From NCBI RefSeq assembly GCF_004764705.1, contig NZ_SHLX01000001.1:496001-560000 (forward strand): 64,000 bases of DNA, read 5' to 3'. Under the pieces are notes generated by a model. It was not told the DNA's origin, searched no databases, and saw nothing but the letters and a program-made list of their open reading frames with translations. Positions 18,635 to 28,204 of this stretch are shown in pieces. Origin of the DNA: Paenibacillus cymbidii (lineage in GTDB: Bacteria; Bacillota; Bacilli; Paenibacillales; NBRC-103111). Every line of letters begins with the position of its first letter. Within the stretch, counting starts at the first letter, position 1. Position numbers and translations under genes: made by a program.

Positions 18635-20224
18635 GTGAACGAAACAGTACTCCAATATTGGAATCGGGCCAAGCAATATTGGAACAAATATACCAGAACA
18701 CAAAAAATTACACTAATCGCAACAGTAGCCATACTCGTTCTCACCGTTACCTTGGTCTCTTATAATTTGTCCAAAACGCAATATTCGGTTGCCTATCGCG
18801 ATTTGCAGCCCAGCGATGCCGCCGCCATCAAACAATATTTGGACGGCGCCAAAATTCCGTACCGGATCAGCGCCGACGGCAAAGTGATCGAAGTGCCGAC
18901 GAAAGAAGCGACCAACGTCAAGCTGGACGTGGAATCGCAAGGTCTCAACAAGAACGGATCGATCGGTTACAGCGCATTCCGCGACAGCAGCGCTTTCGGC
19001 ACGACAGACGCGGAATTTCAGATCAAACATCTTGACGCGCTGCAAGGCGAAATCCAGCAACTCATTAACGCGAACGAATCCGTGCTCAGCTCGAAAGTGC
19101 TTATTACGCTGCCGGAACAATCGGTATTTCTGCCGAAAAACGGGGTAAGGGAGCAAGCTTCCGCGGCGGTTGTCGTCAAGCTGAAGCCGGGATACCGTCC
19201 CGACCAGCAGCAGATCGACACGCTTTACCGTTCCGTTGCGCACAGCGTACCGAATTTGACGCTCGACAACATTACGATTTCCGATCAGAACGGCGACGAA
19301 CTTCCTTATTCCAAATCGGGAAGCTCGCAGCTTAATACGGCCAATGCGGTGACGCAGCAATTCCAAATCCAGAAGGCGTTCGAACAGGATATTCAGAAAA
19401 AAGTCATGACGATTCTCGGCGGTGTGCTCGGGACGGACAAAGTCATCCCGATGGTCATGTCGACGATGAATTTCGACCAGAAGAAGTCGAACCAGCAGCT
19501 CGTTACGCCGGTCGTCGACAATCAGGGCATCGCTATCAGCATGCAGGAAATCAGCAAGTCGTACACGTCCGACAGCGGATCGGCAGCCGGCGGGGTAGCC
19601 GGAACCGGCGACACCGACGTTCCCGGTTATCCGGGTAGCACCGGCAGCGGCAAAACGACGTCCGAAGAAGTGCAAAAAACGGTCAATAGCGAAATCAACC
19701 GGATTACGAACGAAATCGTATCGAGCCCGTATACCGTCACCGATTTGACGATCAGCGTCGGCGTCGAGCCGCCGGATACTAACGATCCGACGACGCTGAC
19801 GCAGCAAACGAAAGATGCGATTCAGCGCATTCTGGTGAATGTCGTTACCGCCGCTTTGGCGAATAGCGGCAGAACGTTCACCGCCGATGAACTGACGAGC
19901 AAAGTTATCGTGTTCGATCACAACTTTGCCCAGAAAGACGTTGCAGGCGCCACGAACAAAACGAACTGGCTGCTTTACGGCGGAGGCGCGCTTGCCTTGC
20001 TGCTTGCCGGGGCGACAGGATACGCAATTTCCCGCCGCAGGCGGAAAGCGCAGCTGGCGATGGAGGAAGCGGCGGCAGCCGCAGCTACGAAAGTTGAATT
20101 CCCGACAATCGATTTCGATAATGTCACGAACGAGAACCAGGCGCGCAAGCAATTGGAAACGTTGGCGAAACGAAAGCCCGAAGATTTCGTCAACCTGCTT
20201 CGTACATGGCTCGTAGATGAATAG
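18635..20224 (+). CDS. fliF: Flagellar MS-ring protein FliF
   Basis: Forms the membrane MS ring that houses the export gate. 529 residues: N-terminal membrane helix about 26-46 (LIATVAILVLTVTLVSYNL), the YscJ/FliF ring-building domain (VAYRDLQPSDAAAIKQYL ... SKVLITLPEQSVFL), a Gly/Ser/Thr-rich periplasmic loop around 310-345, a second membrane helix about 450-470 (LLYGGGALALLLAGATGYA) and a cytoplasmic tail ending FVNLLRTWLVDE that binds FliG. Start is GTG 18635 after GGGGTGA. Confidence 0.97.
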   Translation: MNETVLQYWNRAKQYWNKYTRTQKITLIATVAILVLTVTLVSYNLSKTQYSVAYRDLQPSDAAAIKQYLDGAKIPYRISADGKVIEVPTKEATNVKLDVESQGLNKNGSIGYSAFRDSSAFGTTDAEFQIKHLDALQGEIQQLINANESVLSSKVLITLPEQSVFLPKNGVREQASAAVVVKLKPGYRPDQQQIDTLYRSVAHSVPNLTLDNITISDQNGDELPYSKSGSSQLNTANAVTQQFQIQKAFEQDIQKKVMTILGGVLGTDKVIPMVMSTMNFDQKKSNQQLVTPVVDNQGIAISMQEISKSYTSDSGSAAGGVAGTGDTDVPGYPGSTGSGKTTSEEVQKTVNSEINRITNEIVSSPYTVTDLTISVGVEPPDTNDPTTLTQQTKDAIQRILVNVVTAALANSGRTFTADELTSKVIVFDHNFAQKDVAGATNKTNWLLYGGGALALLLAGATGYAISRRRRKAQLAMEEAAAAAATKVEFPTIDFDNVTNENQARKQLETLAKRKPEDFVNLLRTWLVDE

Positions 20225-20236
20225 AGGTGTAAATCA

Positions 20237-21253
20237 GTGGCAAAGGGAGTTCAACACGGTTTAACGGGCAGACAAAAAGCGGCAATCCTGCTGATCAGTC
20301 TGGGACCAGAAGTTTCGGCGCAAATTTTCAAGCATTTGCGCGATGAAGAGATAGAGCAGTTGACGCTGGAGATCGCCAATGTACGCAAGGTGGACACGAC
20401 GGAGAAGGAAGCGATTTTGTCCGAATTCCATCAAATCTGCATGGCGCAGGAATACATAACGCAGGGCGGTATTTCGTACGCCAAAGATATTCTGGAGAAG
20501 GCGCTCGGATCGCAGAAGGCACTTGACATTATCAATCGATTGACGGCCACGCTTCAGGTCAGGCCGTTCGATTTTGCCCGCAAGGCGGACCCCGCGCAAA
20601 TTTTGAACTTTATTCAGAACGAGAATTCGCAGACGATCGCGCTCGTGCTGTCGTATTTGCAGGCCGAACAATCGTCGATGATTTTGTCCGCGTTGCCGCA
20701 AGACAAGCAGGCGGAAGTAGCCAAACGGATCGCTCTGATGGACAGCACGTCGCCGGAAGTCATCAGCCAGGTGGAGCGCGTGCTCGAGCAGAAGCTGTCG
20801 GCCACCGTCACGCAGGACTATTCGTCGGCGGGCGGCATCGAAGCGATCGTGCAAATTTTGAACGGCGTCGATCGCGGTACGGAACGTACCATTCTCGATG
20901 CGCTCGAAATTCAGGATCCGGAGTTGGCCGAAGAAATCAAGAAGCGGATGTTCGTGTTCGAAGACATCGTCAATATCGACAATCGTTCGATCCAGCGTAT
21001 TATCCGCGACATCGAAAACGCCGATTTGCAGCTTGCCCTCAAGGTGGCGAGCGAAGAAGTGCGCGAAGCGATTTTTCGCAACATGTCGAAACGGATGTCC
21101 GAGACGTTCCGCGAGGAAATGGAGTATATGGGCCCCGTGCGGCTGCGCGACGTCGAAGAAGCGCAAACGCGCATCGTAGCAACGATCCGCCGTCTGGAAG
21201 AATCCGGAGAAATCATCATCGCTCGCGGCGGAGGGGATGATATCATTGTCTAA
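20237..21253 (+). CDS. fliG: Flagellar motor switch protein FliG
   Basis: C-ring component that contacts MotA and generates torque. 338 residues, exactly the B. subtilis length. Three armadillo-like domains: N-terminal LTGRQKAAILLISLGPEVSAQIFKHL, middle with EHPQ-equivalent NENSQTIALVLSYLQ, and C-terminal torque helix with MFVFEDIVNIDNRSIQRIIRDIE and the EEVREAIFRNMSKR stretch. Start is GTG 20237 after AGAGGTG. The 3' end overlaps fliH. Confidence 0.98.
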   Translation: MAKGVQHGLTGRQKAAILLISLGPEVSAQIFKHLRDEEIEQLTLEIANVRKVDTTEKEAILSEFHQICMAQEYITQGGISYAKDILEKALGSQKALDIINRLTATLQVRPFDFARKADPAQILNFIQNENSQTIALVLSYLQAEQSSMILSALPQDKQAEVAKRIALMDSTSPEVISQVERVLEQKLSATVTQDYSSAGGIEAIVQILNGVDRGTERTILDALEIQDPELAEEIKKRMFVFEDIVNIDNRSIQRIIRDIENADLQLALKVASEEVREAIFRNMSKRMSETFREEMEYMGPVRLRDVEEAQTRIVATIRRLEESGEIIIARGGGDDIIV

Positions 21254-22070
21254 CGTAATCAAGCCGCTGTTCTACACGACGCTTGACGATTTCAAGACGG
21301 TGGAAGGCGCTCGTCTCCCGCAAGCGCCGGGAGCGGCTCCGGAAGACGGAGTCGACGAAGAGGAAAAACTCGAGCTGCTGGAACTGAAAGCGATGAAAGA
21401 GCGGATCCTGCTCGATGCCGAACAATCCGCCGATCAGATGCTGCACGATACGGTGGCCGAAACGAACGCCATACGCGAACAAACGCAGCAGGAAATCGAC
21501 CAATGGTGGAGCGAACGCAGGCTGCAAGACGAACAGGTAACCGAAGAAGCAAGGCTGTCCGGCCTGGAGCAAGGGTTTCGTGAAGGCGCTGTGCAGGCGG
21601 AAACCGCGGTCCGGGAGCAGTATCACGATACGCTGAAGGAAGCGCAGGCGGTGCTGGAGCAAGCCTACGAGCTCAAGCAGCGGATCATTCTGGAAGCGGA
21701 GCCGTTCCTGATTGAATTAAGCACCGCCATCGCCGAAAAAATTATCGATCGCCAACTGACCATAGATCCCGAATGGATTGTCAAGATGACGCAAGACGTG
21801 CTTGCGCGCAGGCGGGAGAAAGGCACGATTACCCTTTGCGTAGCGCCGGCTCATTTCGCTTATTTGCAGGACGCTCGCGAGGAATTTTTGCTCTCGATCG
21901 ATTCGCAAGCCGAATTGCAAATTATTCCGGACGCTTCGGTCACCGATCACGGTTGTGTCGTTCGTTCCGCTTTTGGCAGCATCGACGCCCGCATCGATAC
22001 CCAGCTCACCGAAATTAAAGCGGCGCTGCGACAAATCGCCTTGCGGGGCGAGGAGGCGGACGCGACATGA
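21246..22070 (+). CDS. fliH: Flagellar export ATPase regulator FliH
   Basis: Stator-like protein that binds and restrains the FliI ATPase. About 274 residues: acidic N-terminal region, a long coiled-coil (EEEKLELLELKAMKERILLDAEQSADQML and following), and a C-terminal domain with EAEPFLIELSTAIAEKIIDRQL and CVVRSAFGSIDARIDTQLTEI. Start TTG 21246 lies 9 bases after GGAGGGG; ATG 21237 in the same frame directly touches that site and is an alternative. Overlaps fliG at the 5' end and fliI at the 3' end. Confidence 0.9.
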   Translation: MSNVIKPLFYTTLDDFKTVEGARLPQAPGAAPEDGVDEEEKLELLELKAMKERILLDAEQSADQMLHDTVAETNAIREQTQQEIDQWWSERRLQDEQVTEEARLSGLEQGFREGAVQAETAVREQYHDTLKEAQAVLEQAYELKQRIILEAEPFLIELSTAIAEKIIDRQLTIDPEWIVKMTQDVLARRREKGTITLCVAPAHFAYLQDAREEFLLSIDSQAELQIIPDASVTDHGCVVRSAFGSIDARIDTQLTEIKAALRQIALRGEEADAT

Positions 22071-23389
22071 TGAAGGTGCCGACGGCAGGCAAGTATATTG
22101 AACATTTGCGCCAGATCGATCCGGTGCTCGTCAACGGCAAAGTGATCCAGGTCATCGGCCTGACCGTCGAGTCCGAAGGGCCCGATGCCAGCGTCGGCGA
22201 CGTGTGCCTCATTTACCCGTTCAAGTCGAATACGCCGCTGAAGGCGGAGGTCGTCGGCTTCCGCAACAACCGGGTCATTCTGATGCCGCTCGGCGACTTG
22301 CATTCCATCGGTCCCGGCTGCGAAGTCGTCAGTACCGGACGGCCGCTTACGGTGCAAGTCGGCCACGAGCTGCTGGGCAAAGTGCTGGACGGTCTTGGAC
22401 AGCCGCTCGACGGATCGTTCCTGCCTTCGCGCATGACTCACTACTCGACGCACAACGCGCCGAACAATCCGCTTCGCCGGCCGCGCGTATTACAGCCGAT
22501 CAGTGTCGGCGTCCGCTGCATCGACGGGCTGCTGACGATCGGCAATGGCCAGCGCGTCGGCATCTTCGCCGGATCCGGCGTCGGCAAAAGCACGCTGCTC
22601 GGCATGGTTGCCCGCAATACGGCGGCCGATGTCAATGTGATCGCGCTGATCGGCGAACGCGGCCGCGAGGTGCTCGATTTTATCGAACGCGATTTGGGCC
22701 CGGAAGGGCTGGCGCGTTCGGTCGTCATCGTGGCGACCAGCGATCAGCCGGCGCTCATCCGGATCAAGGGAGCCATGATCGCGACGAGCATCGCCGAATA
22801 TTTTCGCGATAAAGGGCTGAACGTGATGTTGATGATGGACTCCGTCACCCGCTTCGCAATGGCGCAGCGTGAGGTTGGCCTTGCCGTTGGCGAGCCGCCG
22901 GCAACAAGAGGCTACACGCCATCGGTGTTCGCTGCGCTGCCGAAGCTGCTGGAACGTTCGGGCACCGGCACGAAAGGCTCGATTACCGCGTTCTATACAG
23001 TGCTTGTCGATGGCGACGATATGAACGAGCCGATTGCGGATGCGGTTCGCGGCATTCTGGACGGCCACATCGTGCTCGACCGAAACCTGGCCCATCGCGG
23101 GCACTATCCGGCAATCGACGTGCTGGCCAGCGTCAGTCGCGTCATGAAGGAAATTGTGCCGGATGAGCAGCAGGAAGCCGCCGATATGCTGAAACGGCTG
23201 CTGGCTATTTATAAAGATTCGGAAGACTTGATCAATATCGGGGCGTACCAGCGCGGCTCAAACCCGCAAATTGACTTGTCGCTGCAATACATCGACCAGA
23301 TCACGGCTTTTACCCGGCAGAAGGTAAACGAAAAAGTCAACTACGAAGAAGCGCAGCAGCAATTGATCGAACAATTCCACGGAGGCTGA
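22067..23389 (+). CDS. fliI: Flagellum-specific ATPase FliI
   Basis: Energises delivery of substrates to the flagellar type III gate. 440 residues with an F1-beta-like core: Walker A GIFAGSGVGKST (about 164-175), ALIGERGREVLDFIERDLG, Walker B-like LNVMLMMDSVTRFAMAQRE, and GYTPSVFAALPKLLERSG. The start overlaps the fliH stop (ATGATG over TGA). Confidence 0.98.
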   Translation: MMKVPTAGKYIEHLRQIDPVLVNGKVIQVIGLTVESEGPDASVGDVCLIYPFKSNTPLKAEVVGFRNNRVILMPLGDLHSIGPGCEVVSTGRPLTVQVGHELLGKVLDGLGQPLDGSFLPSRMTHYSTHNAPNNPLRRPRVLQPISVGVRCIDGLLTIGNGQRVGIFAGSGVGKSTLLGMVARNTAADVNVIALIGERGREVLDFIERDLGPEGLARSVVIVATSDQPALIRIKGAMIATSIAEYFRDKGLNVMLMMDSVTRFAMAQREVGLAVGEPPATRGYTPSVFAALPKLLERSGTGTKGSITAFYTVLVDGDDMNEPIADAVRGILDGHIVLDRNLAHRGHYPAIDVLASVSRVMKEIVPDEQQEAADMLKRLLAIYKDSEDLINIGAYQRGSNPQIDLSLQYIDQITAFTRQKVNEKVNYEEAQQQLIEQFHGG

Positions 23390-23396
23390 GCGAAAC

Positions 23397-23840
23397 ATGC
23401 GGTTTCGGTATGCGTTCCAGAAAATCGTCGATTTGAAGGCCAGCGAAAAAACGCAGGCGGAATGGGAACTGTCGCACGCGGTAGGCAAACTGCAGGTGGA
23501 GGAGCAGATGTTGTCCGGGCTGCATTCCGAAAAGTCGGAGTTGCAGACGAACTTGTCGAGCGCCACGCAGGAGACGGTCACGGTATCCGATCTGATGCAC
23601 TACCAGACGTATCTGAACCACATCGACCGGCGCATTTCGCAGAAAGACGCCGATGTGCGCAGCGCGCAGCAGCGCGTCAACCACGAGCGGCAGCAGCTCA
23701 CCGCAAAGATGGTGGAAGAGAAAGTGTGGACGACGGCCCGGGACAAGGCGAAACGGTTGTTCGTTCATGCGGAGCAGCGCAAGGAGCAAGGCGCCATTGA
23801 CGAAATGGCGACGATGCGGAGCAAGCGGCTGTCTTATTAA
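23397..23840 (+). CDS. fliJ: Flagellar export chaperone FliJ
   Basis: Coiled-coil protein that couples FliI to FlhA. 147 residues, the same as B. subtilis FliJ. Nearly all helical with heptads (MRFRYAFQKIVDLKASEKTQAEWELS ... RDKAKRLFVHAEQRKEQGAIDEMATMR, seen in pieces). Gly and Pro are nearly absent. It follows fliI by 7 bases and precedes ylxF. Confidence 0.92.
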   Translation: MRFRYAFQKIVDLKASEKTQAEWELSHAVGKLQVEEQMLSGLHSEKSELQTNLSSATQETVTVSDLMHYQTYLNHIDRRISQKDADVRSAQQRVNHERQQLTAKMVEEKVWTTARDKAKRLFVHAEQRKEQGAIDEMATMRSKRLSY

Positions 23841-23918
23841 TAGGAAGCGGAGCATGGCGCGACCGCGACCGCGGGCAGGCGCAGAAGAGCGGAACGGAAC
23901 GGGAAAGGAGGGGAAGCG

Positions 23919-24830
23919 GTGAACGCAGAGTTGGAAAGAGCCGAACTGAGCACCTTTGAACGCTTCCTGTATTGGTTTTTTATTCCCATCGTGTTTACGA
24001 TCGTCTGTACGCTCGTTTTCCTGTCGTTGTTCGATTACGACGTGAAGAACGAGCTGCTCAAGGCCGCGAACAAAATTCCGCTTGTCGGCAGCGTCGTCCC
24101 GGATCCGAAGGAAACGACGACAACGCCCAAAACGGACGACGCCGAAGGCGTGTTCGACAAGAAGGCGTTCGAGCAACTGACGGCCGATTTCAACAAGAAG
24201 CTGAGCGACAAGGACGCGCAGCTGAAGCAGACGGACGCGGGATCCCAGCAGAAGGATGCGACGATCAAGGACTTGCAGGCCAAAGTATCCGCGCTGGAAG
24301 ACCAGCTCAAAACAAAAACGAAAACCGATGAAGAATATTTGGCGCAAGTGCAGCAAACGGCGGCGATGTTCGCCGGCATGAGCCCAAGCAAAGCGGCGCC
24401 GATCATGGAAAATTTCACGACGATGGAGCGCGTGCTGATCTTGAGCGAGATGAAAAACGACGCGCGGGTGAAAGTGCTGGAGAAGATGGACCCGAAGAAA
24501 GCGGCGGAAGCGTCGATTTATTTGAAGGACATCTCCCCGGCAAAAGACCGCGAAATCGCGGCGTTGCAGGAACGCGCCGCCCTGGTGGAAGATGCCAAGT
24601 CGGCGCAAAAAATCAGCAAAACCGATATCGGCACCACCTTCTCCACCATGACGCCAAAAAGCGCGGCGCAAATCCTTCTCGACATGGAAGGCTTCAACGC
24701 GACGAAGGTAAACGAAATTTTGAGCAGTATGGATAGTTCGGCGAGATCCGGCATTTTGGCGGCAATGGCCGGATTGTCCAAGGAAGGTGCGGCAGCCGCA
24801 GCCAAAATTGCAGCCCGGCTCAGTCAGTAA
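23919..24830 (+). CDS. ylxF: YlxF/MotE-like membrane protein with MgtE-N-type domain
   Basis: 303 residues. A short cytoplasmic N-terminus, one membrane helix at about 18-40 (FFIPIVFTIVCTLVFLSLF), a Thr/Asp-rich linker, a coiled coil about 75-140 (LSDKDAQLKQTDAGSQQKDA) and C-terminal helical repeats of the MgtE-N/FliG type (MSPSKAAPIMENFTTMERV, MTPKSAAQILLDMEGF). B. subtilis ylxF occupies the same place between fliJ and fliK; the related MotE chaperones periplasmic MotC in other bacteria. Function here is by position only. GTG 23919 has AAAGGAGGGGAAGCG upstream. Confidence 0.85.
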   Translation: MNAELERAELSTFERFLYWFFIPIVFTIVCTLVFLSLFDYDVKNELLKAANKIPLVGSVVPDPKETTTTPKTDDAEGVFDKKAFEQLTADFNKKLSDKDAQLKQTDAGSQQKDATIKDLQAKVSALEDQLKTKTKTDEEYLAQVQQTAAMFAGMSPSKAAPIMENFTTMERVLILSEMKNDARVKVLEKMDPKKAAEASIYLKDISPAKDREIAALQERAALVEDAKSAQKISKTDIGTTFSTMTPKSAAQILLDMEGFNATKVNEILSSMDSSARSGILAAMAGLSKEGAAAAAKIAARLSQ

Positions 24831-24875
24831 ACGTATGTCAGCCTTTGAACTACCTTTGAAAGGAGGTGAAAACAA

Positions 24876-26321
24876 ATGGAGATCCCAATGATGACTGTGA
24901 AAGCTGCTGTAACGACGGCGGGAGCGGGACAAGCGACCGGGAACGGCGGCCAAACATCCGGTGAAACGGGCAAATCGAACTTTGCCGGCGCGCTGGTGGC
25001 GATCATCGGCGGTCAAGGGCAGAACGGCGCCAAGGCGGACGAAACGAGCTTGTCGCTGAACGCGCTGCTGCAAGGATTGTCGCCGGCGCTGCTCGCCTTG
25101 TTGCTGCCACAGCTTCAGGACACCGGCAGCGAATCGGCGACGGCTCAGTTGCTCGACGCCATTGCCGCGAATCCCGAGCTTCTGGCGCAATTGCTGGCAA
25201 ACCCCGGCTTCCAGCAGTGGTTGCAACAGGCGAACGAATTGCTGCAAGCTTCCGGAGTCGATACCGGCGTCGCCGCTTTGCAAGGCGAGTCCGGCGCTGC
25301 GGGCAACGCGGGCGCAGCCGCTTTGAACAGTGCGCAGGCGCAGCAAATTATGGCGGCATTCGCCGGCGCGATGAAGCAGCACCCGGACAGCATCTTGTTC
25401 CAGCAGCTCGCGCAAAGCTTCGGCGAAACGTTCGCGCAATCGCTGTTGCAGCAAGAAGCTGCGATCGGCACCGCCACGGCGAATAACGCCGCGGCAACCA
25501 GCACAGCTAACCCGCCCGTTGCGAACGGTCGAACGAAAGAAACGGCCAAGGCGAACGCGCTGTCATCAGCACCGGTCCAAATCGTATCGCAGCAACACGC
25601 GGGTGCAGAGAAAGCGGAGCTTCCGCAACAGCTGCAGCAGCTTGTCGCTCACGTGCAAACGACCAAGCTCGACTTGCTGTCGGCCAAACACGCGATGCAG
25701 CGCATGATGCTGGCGGCGCAGGCGCCAACCGAATCTGCAGCAGCGGAATCGAATGCCGATGCAGCATCTTTACCCACGTTGATGCCGCTTCAAACCGGCG
25801 ACCTGATTCGCTCCTTGCAGCAAGGTTTCGCAGCGAAGCCGGCGGGAGAGACGATCGGCAGCCAATCGTTCGTGCAAGACATGAGTCAATTCATGATCAA
25901 GGCGATCAAGGTCAATCCGCTGAACGGCTTCTCGGAAGCGAGATTGTCGCTGACGCCGGAAAGCCTCGGCCACGTCGAAGTGAAGATCACGATGCAGGCC
26001 GGCCAACTCGTCGCCCAATTCCATGCGCAGACGGCGCTTGGCAAGGAGATGATCGAAGGCCAGCTCGCACAGCTCCGAACAACGCTGCAGAATCAGGGCA
26101 TTCACGTAGAGCGGCTGGAAGTGATGCAGCAGAACAATCTGCAGTCGGGCATGTTCCAGGATCAACAGCGCCAGCAATCGTCGCAGCAGCCGGGCGGCCA
26201 GAGCAAATCTTCCCATTCCGAGATCGACACGGGAGCGGCCGAATTTGCGCAGGAACTGACGCAAGTGGCGGAGGCGCGCAACGGCGAATCGAATGGAAGC
26301 GTGTTTGACGTAACGGCTTAA
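24876..26321 (+). CDS. fliK: Flagellar hook-length control protein FliK
   Basis: Secreted ruler that measures the hook and switches FlhB specificity. 481 residues: low-complexity, Ala/Gln/Gly-rich N-terminal and central part, then the C-terminal hook-length domain at about 350-425 (KAIKVNPLNGFSEARLSLTP, LGHVEVKITMQAGQLVAQF). A Gln/Ser-rich tail follows. AAAGGAGGTGAAAACAA precedes the ATG. Compare YlqG at 690, which carries a similar C-terminal fold outside the operon. Confidence 0.92.
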   Translation: MEIPMMTVKAAVTTAGAGQATGNGGQTSGETGKSNFAGALVAIIGGQGQNGAKADETSLSLNALLQGLSPALLALLLPQLQDTGSESATAQLLDAIAANPELLAQLLANPGFQQWLQQANELLQASGVDTGVAALQGESGAAGNAGAAALNSAQAQQIMAAFAGAMKQHPDSILFQQLAQSFGETFAQSLLQQEAAIGTATANNAAATSTANPPVANGRTKETAKANALSSAPVQIVSQQHAGAEKAELPQQLQQLVAHVQTTKLDLLSAKHAMQRMMLAAQAPTESAAAESNADAASLPTLMPLQTGDLIRSLQQGFAAKPAGETIGSQSFVQDMSQFMIKAIKVNPLNGFSEARLSLTPESLGHVEVKITMQAGQLVAQFHAQTALGKEMIEGQLAQLRTTLQNQGIHVERLEVMQQNNLQSGMFQDQQRQQSSQQPGGQSKSSHSEIDTGAAEFAQELTQVAEARNGESNGSVFDVTA

Positions 26322-26360
26322 GCGAGATCATCAGGAAGGGTCCGAAGGGAGGGAACGGAA

Positions 26361-26804
26361 ATGGCCGATTCGAATATCGTCGGTACGAAAAATGTGTGGC
26401 CTTATTATGCGCAAGGCAATACGAGCGCGGCGAGCACCAAAGCCGGCAATACGCTGGGCAAGGATGACTTTCTCAAAATCCTGATGACCCAGCTCAGCAA
26501 TCAGGATCCGACGCAGCCGCTCGAGGATAAAGATTTTATCGCTCAGATGGCGCAGTTTTCATCGGTCGAGCAAATGACCAACATGGCCGGCGAAATGAAG
26601 CTGCTGCGCCAATCGCTCGGCATGGCGCCGGGATTGCTCGGACAATCGGTCACCTGGACCGCGTTTGACGACGCCGGCAACCAAATCGAAAACAGCGGCA
26701 TCGTCTCGGCGCTCACCTTCAAGGACGGCAAACAATACGCCCGCGTGGAGGGAGGAGCGGAGATTACTCTGGATCAGATCACAAGCATCGAACGTCCGGA
26801 GTAA
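26361..26804 (+). CDS. flgD: Flagellar hook assembly scaffold FlgD
   Basis: Hook cap needed to polymerise FlgE. 147 residues with the family N-terminal block LGKDDFLKILMTQLSNQDPTQPLEDKDFIAQMAQFSSVEQM (recognised in pieces) and a short C-terminal beta domain (LLGQSVTWTAFDDAGN). This matches the compact FlgD (YlxG) of Bacillus, shorter than E. coli FlgD. GGGAGGGAAC lies before the ATG. Confidence 0.95.
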   Translation: MADSNIVGTKNVWPYYAQGNTSAASTKAGNTLGKDDFLKILMTQLSNQDPTQPLEDKDFIAQMAQFSSVEQMTNMAGEMKLLRQSLGMAPGLLGQSVTWTAFDDAGNQIENSGIVSALTFKDGKQYARVEGGAEITLDQITSIERPE

Positions 26805-26813
26805 CCGAGCCCT

Positions 26814-27209
26814 ATGGCGGATCATGTAACAGCGGGGCAATTGTTTCCGGGAGCGGTGCATCCGTCGGTCCGGATGCGGCAGTCGCATCAGTCGGCCGGC
26901 AGCGCGGCGGGAACGGCAAACAAGGCAACGTTTCAGGATGTGTTAGGCCAGCAGATGGTGAAATTCAGCCATCATGCCGAAGTCCGGCTGCAGCAGCGGG
27001 GGATCGAACTGAAACCCGAGCAGTTGGCCAAAATAAAGACCGCAATCGACAACGCATCGGCCAAAGGAGCCAAAGATTCGCTTATGCTGCTTGGCGATAT
27101 GGCATTGATTGTCAATGTCAAGAACCGGACGATCGTTACCGCTATGGACGGCAACGCGATGAAAGACAACGTCTTTACGCAGATCGACAGTGCGGTCATC
27201 ATTTCGTAA
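26814..27209 (+). CDS. Flagellar operon protein, TIGR02530-like
   Basis: 131 residues of unknown biochemical role. N-terminal half is Ala/Gly/Ser rich and probably disordered; the C-terminal half (SHHAEVRLQQRGIELKPEQL, DMALIVNVKNRTIVTAMDG) is the conserved part of a family found only in flagellar operons between flgD and flgE. It starts 9 bases after flgD. The ATG has little ribosome-site complement (CCGAGCC), so coupling to flgD translation is likely. Not present at this place in B. subtilis. Confidence 0.8.
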   Translation: MADHVTAGQLFPGAVHPSVRMRQSHQSAGSAAGTANKATFQDVLGQQMVKFSHHAEVRLQQRGIELKPEQLAKIKTAIDNASAKGAKDSLMLLGDMALIVNVKNRTIVTAMDGNAMKDNVFTQIDSAVIIS

Positions 27210-27315
27210 ACCACTAGGTGTCAAGGGCCGGCCCGATCAGGAAGCCCCGGCTGCGGATCGCATGAAGCAGCCGAACGCCTGCAATCGTCCATAAGACAAA
27301 GGAGGAGCACCACCT

Positions 27316-28137
27316 ATGCTTAGATCGCTTTATTCGGGCGTTTCCGGGATGCGCGGCTTTCAAACGAAGCTCGACGTGATCGGCAATAATATTGCCAACG
27401 TCAATACGGCCGGGTTCAAAGCCGGACGCGTGATGTTCAAAGATATTCTCAGCCAGACGGTAGCCGGCGAAACGGCGCCGAACGGCAACGACAACGGCGG
27501 CGTCAATGCCAAACAAGTCGGTCTCGGCGTGGCGCTTGGCGCCATCGATACGATTCATACGACAGGCAGCGCCATGACGACGAATGTGCCGACGGATTTG
27601 CGCGTTGACGGCGACGGATTTTTCGCCGTGAAGAACGGCGCCGATCAGGCCGACTGGTACATGACCCGCGCCGGCGATTTCAAGCTTGACGCGAGCGGCA
27701 ATCTCGTCAATTCCGACGGCATGCTCGTTTGCGACGTCGGCGGCGAGCCGATCGTCATCGATACGACGACTGTCGTGCAATTCAGCGTTGGCCTGGACGG
27801 CCGGATCAACAAGAAGCTGAACGACGGCACGATCGATTCCGACACGCAGATCGGGCTGATCAAAGTGACCAACCCGGCGGGCCTGGAGAAGATTGGCGGC
27901 AACCTGTACCGGATGACGCAGAACGCGAATCCGGAAGGAGCCTTTAATCTGGTGGCGCCGAACAGCCTTGAAGCCGGTTCGGGCGCCATCGTTGCCGGCC
28001 AGTTGGAAATGTCGAATGTCGATTTGACGTCGGAATTTACCGAAATGATCGTGGCCCAGCGCGGTTTCCAGGCGAACTCCAAAATCATTACGACTTCCGA
28101 CGAAGTGCTGCAGGAAATTGTCAACCTGAAACGGTAG
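27316..28137 (+). CDS. flgE: Flagellar hook protein FlgE (short, FlgG-like)
   Basis: Hook subunit. 273 residues (B. subtilis 264), much shorter than E. coli FlgE. N-terminal MLRSLYSGVSGMRGFQTKLDVIGNNIANVNTAGFK, middle LRVDGDGFFAVKNG and C-terminal VDLTSEFTEMIVAQRGFQANSKIITTSDEVL are the rod/hook signatures. AAAGGAGGAGCAC precedes the ATG, 106 bases after the previous gene; that gap holds nothing I recognise. Confidence 0.95.
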   Translation: MLRSLYSGVSGMRGFQTKLDVIGNNIANVNTAGFKAGRVMFKDILSQTVAGETAPNGNDNGGVNAKQVGLGVALGAIDTIHTTGSAMTTNVPTDLRVDGDGFFAVKNGADQADWYMTRAGDFKLDASGNLVNSDGMLVCDVGGEPIVIDTTTVVQFSVGLDGRINKKLNDGTIDSDTQIGLIKVTNPAGLEKIGGNLYRMTQNANPEGAFNLVAPNSLEAGSGAIVAGQLEMSNVDLTSEFTEMIVAQRGFQANSKIITTSDEVLQEIVNLKR

Positions 28138-28155
28138 TTTAAGCTCGGAGCGCTA

Positions 28156-28177
28156 GGGGGCGACTAACTTCGCCCCC
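28156..28177 (+). other. GC hairpin between flgE and swrD
   Basis: GGGGGCGA-CTAACT-TCGCCCCC is a perfect 8-bp stem with a 6-base loop in the 67-base flgE-swrD gap. No T-run follows, so an intra-operon stability or processing element is more likely than termination. Confidence 0.5.
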
Positions 28178-28204
28178 GGCGGTTCCGCTGACGGAGGGAT
28201 TGCA

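Noticed and set aside
23337..25454. 705-residue open frame on the - strand opposite fliJ, ylxF and fliK
   Set aside because: Crosses several operon genes with good ribosome sites; no homology.
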